From positions 1 to 10,324 of the forward strand of contig JAUWNZ010000027.1 in the NCBI GenBank assembly GCA_030612385.1: DNA of 10,324 bases, read 5' to 3'. The notes under the pieces were generated by a model. That model made no database searches. It saw nothing but the letters and a program-made list of their open reading frames with translations, and was not told where the DNA came from. Shown piece after piece: positions 1 to 6,232 of this stretch (position 1 is the stretch's first letter; the number at the start of each line of letters is the position of its first letter). A program made the translations under genes and the position numbers. Source of the DNA: Pseudomonadota bacterium (GTDB lineage: Bacteria > Desulfobacterota > Syntrophia > Syntrophales > JADFWA01).

Positions 1-1137
1 GCCGTCTTGCAGCAGGTTGAAATCCGATTTTGTCCTGTCGGAATGTCTTTTATGTTTGCAGGCAAGAGGGTCTAAAATTTTGCCGCCTCCTATTGTAGTG
101 ACCGGGGAATAACTCCTGATGACAAATCTGTCCCCGGCTACGGCGGTTGTGGGAGTTCCGAGAAAGACCTGGGCATAACCCGCCTCTCCCGGCTCCATTT
201 CATCTCTTCCGATGAGAAGGAGCCTCGAGATTATTTCACTGGTTCCCGAGTGAAACCTGACAAGCGTCCTGTTTTGCAGTTTCCTGCCGGTACAGGATAG
301 ATATCTGAAGAATATATCGAATCGCGATGACGGTGCGAGGGTACCGGCATGAGCGAGAATGTCACCCCTTTGTATGCGAGTTTTTTCGATTCCCTGAAGA
401 TTTACGGCTGTTCTCTGTCCGGTCTCGGCCTTTTCCGCCGCTTCATTGTGAACCTGGATTCCCCTGATCTTTGCCGTAATCCGCCGTCCCGGCGTTATCT
501 CAACAGCGTCACCCACCTTCACTTCCCCCGACATCAGTGTTCCGGTTACCACCGTTCCAAATCCCTTCATGGTGAACACCCTGTCAACCGGAAGCCTGAA
601 GATTCCTGTGTCACGACGTTCGGGAATTCCGGATGCGACTTTATCTAAGATCGAAAGAAATTCAGGAAGACCTTCGCCCGTGACCGATGAAAGGGGAACG
701 ACAGGGGATCCTTCCATAAATGTGTCTTTTAAAAATTCCTCTATGTCATCTTTGACAAGATCGAGCCATTCCTCATCGACGAGGTCGATCTTAGTGAGAG
801 CAACTATGCCCTCTTTGATGTCTAAAAGCGAGCATATATCGAGATGCTCTCTTGTCTGAGTCATCACACCCTCGTCCGCTGCTATGACAAGGACAACCAT
901 ATCTATTCCACCGGCTCCCGCGACCATGTTTTTTACGAACTTTTCATGACCTGGAACGTCCACTATCCCGAGTCTCTGGCCACTTTTAAGCGCAAGTGAG
1001 GCAAAGCCAAGCTCAATGGTTATTCCCCGCTCTTTTTCTTCCTTCAATCTGTCCGTATCCACGCCGGTGAGAGCCTTGATCAGGGCAGTCTTTCCATGGT
1101 CGATATGTCCGGCTGTGCCCATGATTATGTGCTTCAT
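1..1137 (-). CDS. selB: SelB, selenocysteine-specific translation elongation factor (3' end outside window)
   Basis: SelB is a GTPase that carries selenocysteinyl-tRNA(Sec) to ribosomes paused at a UGA codon followed by a SECIS hairpin. Translating the minus strand from the ATG at 1137 gives 379 codons without a stop or frameshift, up to the window edge. The GTPase domain shows GHIDHGKT (residues 10-17), RGIT (37-40), DVPGHEKF (60-67) and TKID (115-118). TKxD in place of NKxD is usual for SelB. The translation-factor beta-barrel domain follows at about 173-265 (VDRVFTMKGFGTVVTGTLMSGEV), then a second barrel to about 350. The C-terminal winged-helix SECIS-binding part, expected in a protein of roughly 600 residues or more, lies outside. 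The start has only a weak AAGG. A 6-bp dyad, AAATCC/GGATTT (1153-1166), lies just upstream. It is transcribed divergently from mltG. Its presence implies a selenoproteome, but no selenoprotein gene or selC is visible here. Confidence 0.95.
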   Translation of the reverse strand, partial: MKHIIMGTAGHIDHGKTALIKALTGVDTDRLKEEKERGITIELGFASLALKSGQRLGIVDVPGHEKFVKNMVAGAGGIDMVVLVIAADEGVMTQTREHLDICSLLDIKEGIVALTKIDLVDEEWLDLVKDDIEEFLKDTFMEGSPVVPLSSVTGEGLPEFLSILDKVASGIPERRDTGIFRLPVDRVFTMKGFGTVVTGTLMSGEVKVGDAVEITPGRRITAKIRGIQVHNEAAEKAETGQRTAVNLQGIEKTRIQRGDILAHAGTLAPSSRFDIFFRYLSCTGRKLQNRTLVRFHSGTSEIISRLLLIGRDEMEPGEAGYAQVFLGTPTTAVAGDRFVIRSYSPVTTIGGGKILDPLACKHKRHSDRTKSDFNLLQDG

Positions 1138-1188
1138 GAGCCTTAACTAACAAAATCCCCGGATTTGCACAATGAGAAAAAACAGGCA

Positions 1189-1342
1189 TTCACCGCAGAG
1201 GCGCAGAGAACGCAGAGAAAATATTGAGGAGGTTCAACGGTTGTAGGGGCAATCCTACGTGATTGCCCTTCGACAAGCTCAGGGCAGGCACACAGGCCTG
1301 CCCCTACAACTTTTCTGTCGTTTCTGCGCTCCCCGCGGTGAA
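1189..1342. repeat. Nested inverted-repeat element between selB and mltG
   Basis: This non-coding element occupies over half of the 270-bp divergent gap. Its outer arms are 1189-1220 (TTCACCGCAGAGGCGCAG...) and 1312-1342 (...CTGCGCTCCCCGCGGTGAA). They are imperfect reverse complements. Inside sits a second palindromic module (1240-1310, listed separately). There is no transposase ORF. The length of about 154 bp and nested symmetry resemble a MITE or a REP-like element. The left-arm wording (CGCAGAGGCGCAGAGAACGC) is of a kind I recall as dispersed in many environmental genomes, but I could not verify that. It must share the gap with the promoters of both selB and mltG. Confidence 0.75.
1240..1310 (+). 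repeat. Inner two-hairpin palindromic module, copy A
   Basis: The module is bounded by a perfect 12-bp inverted repeat, GTTGTAGGGGCA (1240-1251) and TGCCCCTACAAC (1299-1310). Inside are two 8-bp hairpins: GGGCAATC/GATTGCCC (1247-1254 with 1261-1268, 6-nt loop) and GGGCAGGC/GCCTGCCC (1282-1289 with 1296-1303, 6-nt loop). The outer stem and the two hairpins overlap and so are alternative folds. A short spacer (1269-1281) contains CGACAAGCTCAG. A related module lies at 9330-9406 in the opposite orientation. Confidence 0.8.
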
Positions 1343-1369
1343 ATACCTAACCGCACAGGTCGAAAAGTG

Positions 1370-1398
1370 TTGTCAATAATTTGCTGTCGTGATAAGTT
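1370..1398 (+). promoter_or_regulatory. Possible weak promoter for mltG
   Basis: TTGTCA (1370-1375) is followed after 17 nt by TAAGTT (1393-1398). The -35 is good but the -10 is poor. If it is used, transcription would begin within a few bases of the mltG ATG at 1408. That would fit the lack of a Shine-Dalgarno sequence there, giving a nearly leaderless mRNA. The call rests on pattern only. Confidence 0.25.
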
Positions 1399-1407
1399 AA
1401 TAAGATT

Positions 1408-2421
1408 ATGAAGTTAATTTTTGAGAACAAATTTTATATAGCGATTATCTGCATCATCATCCCCTTTGTTGTTTATGCGATTATTTTAGATTATGCGGAA
1501 AGACCTGTGGGCGGTCAGGCTATCCCCGTGACGATAGAGATCCCCAGAGGAGCCGGCTTTTCCAGGATAACCGGGCTTCTTGAGGAAGCGGGATTAATAA
1601 AACATAAAAAATTATTTTATCTGCTGGCAAAGTTGAAGGACGCGCCAACCAATATCAGGGCGGGGGAATATGAGATGGACAGTTCCATGTCCCCGACTGA
1701 TGCCATCAACAAACTGGTAAAGGGCAATATTAAGGGATACAGGGTACCCATACCTGAGGGCTTTAACATACGCCAGATAGCCGCCCGGCTGACTTCATCC
1801 GATCTCATCAATGAAGAAGAGTTCATTAAAGCAGCATCAGATCTGCAGTTTGTCTCATCTCTCGGGATACAGGGGGTCAGCGTTGAAGGATACCTGTTCC
1901 CGGATACTTACATATTTGACCGGTCGATGGACGAAAAGGGGATTATAAAGCTGATGGTCAACCGATTCAGGCAGGTGGCAACGCCGGATATGTTAAAAAG
2001 GGCGGCGGAACTCGGTCTTACGACCGAAGAATCGGTCACACTTGCATCTATCATTGAGAAGGAAGGAGGACCAAAAGAAGAAAAAGCATTGATATCCGCC
2101 GTTTTTCACAACCGGCTTAGAGGTGGGATGAGACTGCAGAGCGATCCCACCGTTATTTACGGCATTAAGGATTTTGATGGCAATATAACAAAGAAGCACC
2201 TGAGGAGTAAAACATCCTATAATACATACCGGATATGGGGGCTGCCGGCCGGACCCATCACAAATCCCGGCAGGGATTCCCTGTTGGCGGCGCTTTATCC
2301 CGCAGATGTTCCCTATCTTTACTTTGTATCCAAAAATAATGGATCCCACCATTTTTCAACCAACCTTGCCTCTCACAATAAAGCTGTCTTTAAATACCAG
2401 ATTAAAAGTGGAAAAATGTAA
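1408..2421 (+). CDS. mltG: MltG, endolytic murein transglycosylase (YceG family)
   Basis: MltG is an inner-membrane-anchored lytic transglycosylase. It cleaves nascent glycan strands in the periplasm and is thought to act as a terminator of peptidoglycan polymerisation. The product has 337 residues, close to the 340 of E. coli MltG. A single N-terminal membrane anchor spans about residues 8-27 (FYIAIICIIIPFVVYAIILD). A LysM-like region follows (about 40-110), including VTIEIPRGAGFSRIT and the PEGFNIRQIA segment. The catalytic domain contains EGYLFPDTY, LASIIEKEGG with E217 matching the catalytic glutamate (E218 in E. coli), FHNRL, LQSDPTVIYG, NTYRIWGLPAGPITNPG and the terminal HxFSTNLASHN. 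ATG at 1408 is the only sensible start ahead of the anchor. There is no convincing ribosome binding site. The gene ends 9 nt before the mraZ promoter -35, so the dcw operon can be driven separately. Confidence 0.96.
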   Translation: MKLIFENKFYIAIICIIIPFVVYAIILDYAERPVGGQAIPVTIEIPRGAGFSRITGLLEEAGLIKHKKLFYLLAKLKDAPTNIRAGEYEMDSSMSPTDAINKLVKGNIKGYRVPIPEGFNIRQIAARLTSSDLINEEEFIKAASDLQFVSSLGIQGVSVEGYLFPDTYIFDRSMDEKGIIKLMVNRFRQVATPDMLKRAAELGLTTEESVTLASIIEKEGGPKEEKALISAVFHNRLRGGMRLQSDPTVIYGIKDFDGNITKKHLRSKTSYNTYRIWGLPAGPITNPGRDSLLAALYPADVPYLYFVSKNNGSHHFSTNLASHNKAVFKYQIKSGKM

Positions 2422-2430
2422 AAATTTTTC

Positions 2431-2459
2431 TTGACAACCCCCATATCCCACCTTATAGT
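2431..2459 (+). promoter_or_regulatory. Sigma70-type promoter of the dcw operon (Pmra)
   Basis: A perfect TTGACA (2431-2436) is followed at 17-nt spacing by TATAGT (2454-2459). It sits immediately after the mltG stop and before mraZ, the usual place for the mra promoter. The predicted transcription start, near 2466, leaves about 43 nt of leader before the mraZ ATG. The MraZ-type boxes begin at about +8, so a bound repressor would block promoter escape. A second TATAAT at 2465-2470 has no -35 at a usable distance. Confidence 0.8.
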
Positions 2460-2472
2460 CCCATTATAATAG

Positions 2473-2497
2473 TGGAGTGAAGTGGGTGATTGTGGGG
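2473..2497 (+). promoter_or_regulatory. Putative MraZ operator: three TGGRN boxes at 10-bp spacing
   Basis: TGGAG (2473-2477), TGGGT (2483-2487) and TGGGG (2493-2497) start exactly 10 bp apart, so each box is a 5-mer followed by a 5-nt spacer. E. coli MraZ is known to bind TGGGN direct repeats with 5-nt spacers upstream of its own gene. The placement between the promoter and the mraZ start fits autorepression of the dcw operon. The third box merges with the G-rich ribosome binding site of mraZ (2494-2499). Confidence 0.75.
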
Positions 2498-2508
2498 GGC
2501 TTTATTGG

Positions 2509-2955
2509 ATGTCCGTATTCCGTGGAGAATATCACCATACAATAGATGGGAAGGGGAGGATTATCTTTCCCGCCAGGCTGCGCGAGGTCTTCGCTGAGAA
2601 ATACGACAACAAGTTGATTGTTACAAAGTGGGACGGTTATCTGATGGTCTTCCCCTATGATGAGTGGAGGACATTAGAGGAAAAGGTTGGTCACCAGTCT
2701 ATTCTGAGAAGGGAAGTACGGGCGTTTCAGCGATTTTTCATGGCGGGCGCCGTTGACTGCACATTTGACAGTCAGGGGAGGGTTCTTATCCCGCCAACGC
2801 TTCGGGAATTTGCAAAACTTGAAAAAGAGGTCATCCTTGCAGGCATGATTAAAGTTGTCGAGATATGGAGTAAGGAGAGGTGGGAGGATGAGATGAACAA
2901 AACGGCTGGCAATATTGACAGCTTCAGTGATTATATGGCCGATCTGGGAATATAG
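2509..2955 (+). CDS. mraZ: MraZ, DNA-binding regulator of the dcw operon
   Basis: MraZ is a ring-forming transcription factor with two SpoVT/AbrB-like swapped-hairpin domains. It controls its own division and cell-wall operon. The ORF is open back to a GTG at 2482, but family proteins begin as M-x-FRGxYxHTID. I therefore place the start at ATG 2509, giving 148 residues (E. coli has 152). The two DNA-contact motifs are DGKGR (13-17) and DSQGR (87-91), each followed by hydrophobic-P ([18 protein letters not shown]), as in the family. The ribosome binding site is GGGGGG at 2494-2499, 9 nt upstream. The gene is directly downstream of Pmra and the TGGRN boxes, and 5 nt upstream of rsmH. Confidence 0.95.
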   Translation: MSVFRGEYHHTIDGKGRIIFPARLREVFAEKYDNKLIVTKWDGYLMVFPYDEWRTLEEKVGHQSILRREVRAFQRFFMAGAVDCTFDSQGRVLIPPTLREFAKLEKEVILAGMIKVVEIWSKERWEDEMNKTAGNIDSFSDYMADLGI

Positions 2956-2960
2956 GGGAC

Positions 2961-3890
2961 ATGTTTCACACGCCCGCAATGTTAAATGAGGTCGTTGATT
3001 CTCTTGATTGCAGACCGGGATGTATCTATCTGGATGGAACTGTAGGCGGCGGCGGGCATGCTTATCAAATACTTGCGAAAACGGCTCCCGATGGGATGCT
3101 TATAGGTGTCGATGCGGACGATGATGCGCTTGCGGAGTCACGGCAAGTCCTGGAGCCGTTTGGGAACAGAAAAATTCTTGTCAAGGCAAACTTTGCGGAT
3201 ATAGGTGAGATATTAACAGAACTCAATATAAAAAAAGTTGACGGGATACTGCTTGATCTGGGTGTTTCTTCCCACCAGCTTGAAACGGCAGAGCGCGGTT
3301 TCAGCTTCTCTTCAGATGGCCCGCTCGATATGCGGATGGATCGCAGCCGCGATCGTAGCGCTTATGATCTTGTAAACACATCTTCAGATAATGAGCTGAA
3401 AAGGATAATGAGAGAATATGGCGAAGAGGCAAGGGCCGGAAGGATTGTTAGAGCTATCTGCGCGAGAAGAAAGATATCTCCGATAAAAACAACGGTAGAG
3501 CTTGCCAAAATCGTAGCCCGGGCTCTGCCCGCACAGCTTGCGGGGAAAAGAATCCACCCCGCGACAAAGACCTTCCAGGCCCTGAGAATCGCAGTTAATG
3601 ATGAACTTTCAAATCTCCATAGAGCAATAAATTGCGGCATCGATGTCCTGACTAAAGGAGGAAGATTTTCCATAATCTCATTTCATTCTCTGGAGGATAG
3701 AATTGTAAAAAACTTATTCCGTTCCTGGGAGAGGGGTTGCATCTGTCCTCCCGACTTTCCCGTTTGCGTATGTAACAGAAAACCCAGGTTGAAGGTTTTG
3801 ACGAGAAGACCGATTACACCTGAGAAGATCGAGCTTGAGGCCAATCCGAGGACAAGGGGTGCAAAGCTCAGGACAGCCATGAGGGTCTGA
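2961..3890 (+). CDS. rsmH: RsmH (MraW), 16S rRNA m4C1402 methyltransferase
   Basis: RsmH is an S-adenosylmethionine-dependent enzyme that methylates N4 of C1402 in the decoding centre of 16S rRNA. The product has 309 residues, the normal length. The SAM-binding motif DGTVGGGGH is at 25-33, followed by GVDADDDAL (motif II), LLDLGVSSHQL (97-107), GPLDMRMD, RIHPATKTFQALRIAVNDEL, and SFHSLEDR (240-247). The cysteine-rich tail segment CICPPDFPVCVC is typical of the family. ATG 2961 is preceded by GGGG and lies 5 nt after the mraZ stop. The stop codon (3888-3890) overlaps the GAGGT ribosome binding site of ftsL, which suggests coupled translation. Confidence 0.97.
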   Translation: MFHTPAMLNEVVDSLDCRPGCIYLDGTVGGGGHAYQILAKTAPDGMLIGVDADDDALAESRQVLEPFGNRKILVKANFADIGEILTELNIKKVDGILLDLGVSSHQLETAERGFSFSSDGPLDMRMDRSRDRSAYDLVNTSSDNELKRIMREYGEEARAGRIVRAICARRKISPIKTTVELAKIVARALPAQLAGKRIHPATKTFQALRIAVNDELSNLHRAINCGIDVLTKGGRFSIISFHSLEDRIVKNLFRSWERGCICPPDFPVCVCNRKPRLKVLTRRPITPEKIELEANPRTRGAKLRTAMRV

Positions 3891-3895
3891 GGTAA

Positions 3896-4207
3896 ATGCC
3901 AGTGGCAAAAACATCCAGGCATAGCAAAAAAAAAGAAAACCTGAGATTGAAGATTCCCACGATGATCATTGTCAGCCTGGTTCTTATGGCGACCATTCTC
4001 GGCTATGTCTGGTCGCATATACATTTTACGGAGCTAAATTATCTGATAGCGCAGGAGATGAGCATAAGGGACAGCCTCGCGGAGGAAAACAGAAAGTTAA
4101 AAGTTGAATATGCCACCCTGAAATCACCCGGGCGTATCGAGGCAATTGCCAGAGACAAATTAGAGATGTACTATCCTCAAAGGGACCAGGTTACATTTTT
4201 GAAATGA
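3896..4207 (+). CDS. ftsL: FtsL, divisome bitopic membrane protein
   Basis: FtsL is a small cell-division protein. It pairs with FtsB (DivIC) through a periplasmic coiled coil and helps activate FtsWI at the septum. The product has 103 residues: a basic cytoplasmic N-terminus (KTSRHSKKKENLRLK), one transmembrane helix at about 20-39, then a heptad-rich coiled coil at about 44-77 (LNYLIAQEMSIRDSLAEENR). The conserved tail SPGRIEAIARDKLEMYYPQ follows, as is typical of FtsL. Sequence conservation in this family is low, so the call rests also on the position between rsmH and ftsI. ATG 3896 has GAGGT 3 nt upstream. The stop overlaps the ftsI start as ATGA (4204-4207). Confidence 0.9.
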   Translation: MPVAKTSRHSKKKENLRLKIPTMIIVSLVLMATILGYVWSHIHFTELNYLIAQEMSIRDSLAEENRKLKVEYATLKSPGRIEAIARDKLEMYYPQRDQVTFLK

Positions 4208-6168
4208 TTAAAAAACCAGGGAAATGGCTGCGATTCAGGACAATAACCCTTATGGTTTTTTCCCTGGTATTCTTTATTGCCCTGATATCAAGGACATTCC
4301 AGCTCCAGATTCTTTACGGGGAAACCCTCAAAGCGCAGGCGGACAGGCAACACACAAAGACCCTGCGGCATCAGCCCGAAAGAGGTCTCATACTTGACCG
4401 GAATGGTGAAAAACTTGCGGCAAGTGTAATGGTGGACTCTGTCTGCGCGAATCCGGCGAAAATAAACAATCCCAGGGAGGTTTCATCAAGACTTTCATCT
4501 GTGCTGAACACAGGCAGAAGACCCATCCTGAAAAAACTCTCAAAATCCGGCAGCTTTTGCTGGCTGACAAGAAGGGTATCTCCGGCATGCGCCGATGACG
4601 TAACTGCCCTGAATATCGATGGAATTTATTTAACAAAGGAACTGAAGCGATTTTATCCCAACAGTGAACTTGCAGGTCAGCTTTTAGGCTTTGCGGGCCT
4701 CGACTCCACTGGACTTGAAGGACTGGAACTGAAATATGACAGTTATTTGAGGGGAAAGCCGGAAAAGTGTTTATGGGGAAGGGATGCGAAGGGAAAGAGA
4801 ATCTTCCTGCAGGGAAGTTCAATCGATGAAGCTGAGGATGACAACTGCAACCTGATTCTTACCCTTGATGGCAGGATCCAGTATCTGGTTGAATCGCAAC
4901 TGCGCGACGCTGTCAGGGAAACGGGCGCAAAAGGGGGGATTGCCGTTGTTATGGACCCCAAAACCGGTGAGATACTGGCAATGGCGAACGTCCCCGGCTT
5001 TAATCCAAATACCTTTTTCAGATATTCTTCAAAGGTATGGAGAAACAAAGTGATTACAGATTGTTTTGATCCCGGTTCAACATTCAAACCATTCCTGGCG
5101 GCGGGGGCGCTCGAGGAAGACGCAGTAAAAGAGGATGACACGTTTTACTGTGAAAATGGCGCTTATCGGGTAGGAAACAAAACAATACGCGACGTAAAAA
5201 AACACAAGGAACTTTCACTTCAGGAGATTCTCAAATATTCAAGCAATATTGGCGCTGTCAAGGTGGCGGATGTATTAGGCAGGGAGAGGTTTTATCAATA
5301 CATCAGGAAATTCGGATTCGGCTCCAGGACGGGAATAGGACTTCCTGGTGAATCTTCCGGAATTCTCAGGGCGTCGCAAAAATGGACGAAGGTTGACACG
5401 GCGACAATAGCCTTTGGCCAGGGGGTTTCCGTTACGGCGATACAGTTAATAACGGCGCTTAGCGCCATAGCCAATGACGGAGTTTTAATGAAACCCTATG
5501 TCGTGCGTGGGTTGATTGATCATAAGGGACGTGTTGTCAAAGAGTTTACACCAACAGTTGTGAGGAGGGTGATCTCCCCCTCTACCGCAGGGAAGCTTGT
5601 GTCTATCCTCACAAGTGTTGTGGAGGAGGAAGGTGGTACGGGGAGTAATGCCAGGATCGCAAATGTGGGTGTGGCAGGAAAGTCCGGGACATCTCAAAAG
5701 TTCGACTTCGCGGAGGGCAGATACTCTCACGATAAGGTAAAAGCCTCCTTCATGGGGTTCTTTCCGGCAGTGGATCCTCATTTTGCCATCCTCGTGGTGC
5801 TGGATGAACCTGAAAAACACAGGTGGGGAGGGGTGGCGGCGGCACCTGTCTTCAAAAATATTGCGGAGCAGATATTGTATGGGGGCAACTCCTCGCATTT
5901 GACAAAATGCGCCTATGAAGCCGATTCCGGCCGGATGAGAGACTATGTTGTCAAGCGTGCGGACCTGACAATCACAGAGACATCAAATGAATCGATCATG
6001 CCGGACTTCATGGGTATGTCCATGAGGAAGGCGCTGAAGCTGTCGCAGGAGCGGGGAGTTGATTTGAAGATTGTGGGGAGCGGCTGGGCGGAGAGGCAGA
6101 AACCGTCCGCCGGCGCTCCATTGAAAAATCATCGATCCTGTGTAGTTTTCTTTAGCGACGGCTCTTAA
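4204..6168 (+). CDS. ftsI: FtsI/PBP3-type septal D,D-transpeptidase with C-terminal PASTA domain
   Basis: This class B penicillin-binding protein cross-links septal peptidoglycan as partner of FtsW, anchored in the inner membrane. The product has 654 residues. One transmembrane helix is at about 12-30. The N-terminal pedestal motif RGLILDRNG is at 60-68. The transpeptidase domain begins with VVMDPKTGEILAMANVPGFNPN. Its catalytic motifs are STFK with nucleophile S292 and K295, SSN (346-348) and KSGT (493-496). All are intact. After a linker rich in polar residues, a PASTA-like module begins near 597 (SIMPDFMGMSMRKALKLSQ). E. coli FtsI lacks this module, but it is common in deltaproteobacterial and Gram-positive relatives. 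Start ATG 4204 overlaps the ftsL stop. The heptamer repeat begins 2 nt after its stop. Confidence 0.96.
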   Translation: MIKKPGKWLRFRTITLMVFSLVFFIALISRTFQLQILYGETLKAQADRQHTKTLRHQPERGLILDRNGEKLAASVMVDSVCANPAKINNPREVSSRLSSVLNTGRRPILKKLSKSGSFCWLTRRVSPACADDVTALNIDGIYLTKELKRFYPNSELAGQLLGFAGLDSTGLEGLELKYDSYLRGKPEKCLWGRDAKGKRIFLQGSSIDEAEDDNCNLILTLDGRIQYLVESQLRDAVRETGAKGGIAVVMDPKTGEILAMANVPGFNPNTFFRYSSKVWRNKVITDCFDPGSTFKPFLAAGALEEDAVKEDDTFYCENGAYRVGNKTIRDVKKHKELSLQEILKYSSNIGAVKVADVLGRERFYQYIRKFGFGSRTGIGLPGESSGILRASQKWTKVDTATIAFGQGVSVTAIQLITALSAIANDGVLMKPYVVRGLIDHKGRVVKEFTPTVVRRVISPSTAGKLVSILTSVVEEEGGTGSNARIANVGVAGKSGTSQKFDFAEGRYSHDKVKASFMGFFPAVDPHFAILVVLDEPEKHRWGGVAAAPVFKNIAEQILYGGNSSHLTKCAYEADSGRMRDYVVKRADLTITETSNESIMPDFMGMSMRKALKLSQERGVDLKIVGSGWAERQKPSAGAPLKNHRSCVVFFSDGS

Positions 6169-6170
6169 AA

Positions 6171-6232
6171 AGTTTCGAGTCTAAAGTTAAACCCGAAACC
6201 CGAAACCCGAAACCCGAAACTCGAAACTCGAT
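6171..6232. repeat. Heptamer repeat (GAAACCC/GAAACTC), copy 1, between ftsI and murE
   Basis: This repeat fills nearly the whole 64-nt gap between the ftsI stop and murE. A block AGTTTCGAGTCTAAAGTT (6171-6188) is followed by about six tandem 7-mers (four GAAACCC-like, two GAAACTC-like) up to 6230. AGTTTCGAGT (6171-6180) is the exact reverse complement of 6219-6228, so the RNA can fold. It ends 3 nt or less before the TTG at 6233 and leaves no Shine-Dalgarno sequence. The 18-nt block is identical to 7742-7759 in copy 2. Confidence 0.9.

Noticed and set aside
349..859. Plus-strand ORFs of about 96-99 codons at the left end
   Set aside because: They lie antisense within selB, whose frame shows all GTPase motifs without a break.
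2465..2470. TATAAT as the -10 of the mra promoter
   Set aside because: It is 28 nt from TTGACA and no alternative -35 is seen at 16-18 nt. TATAGT at 2454 is spaced correctly.
2482..2508. GTG 2482 as the start of mraZ (157 residues)
   Set aside because: The extra nine residues have no counterpart in MraZ proteins, the GTG lies inside the second TGGRN box, and ATG 2509 has a G-rich ribosome binding site and the canonical N-terminus.
2506..2510. A fourth TGG box (TGGAT)
   Set aside because: It is 13 nt after the third box and so out of the 10-bp phase. It also includes the start codon.
6191..6230. Heptamer array as a CRISPR or a telomere-like array
   Set aside because: Units are 7 nt with no spacers, and the array is only about six units long with an inverted partner block. 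It is a simple tandem/palindromic repeat.
6169..6232. Readthrough fusion of ftsI to murE
   Set aside because: ftsI ends with TAA at 6166-6168 after a complete PASTA-like module, and the murE frame has a TAA at 6188-6190.
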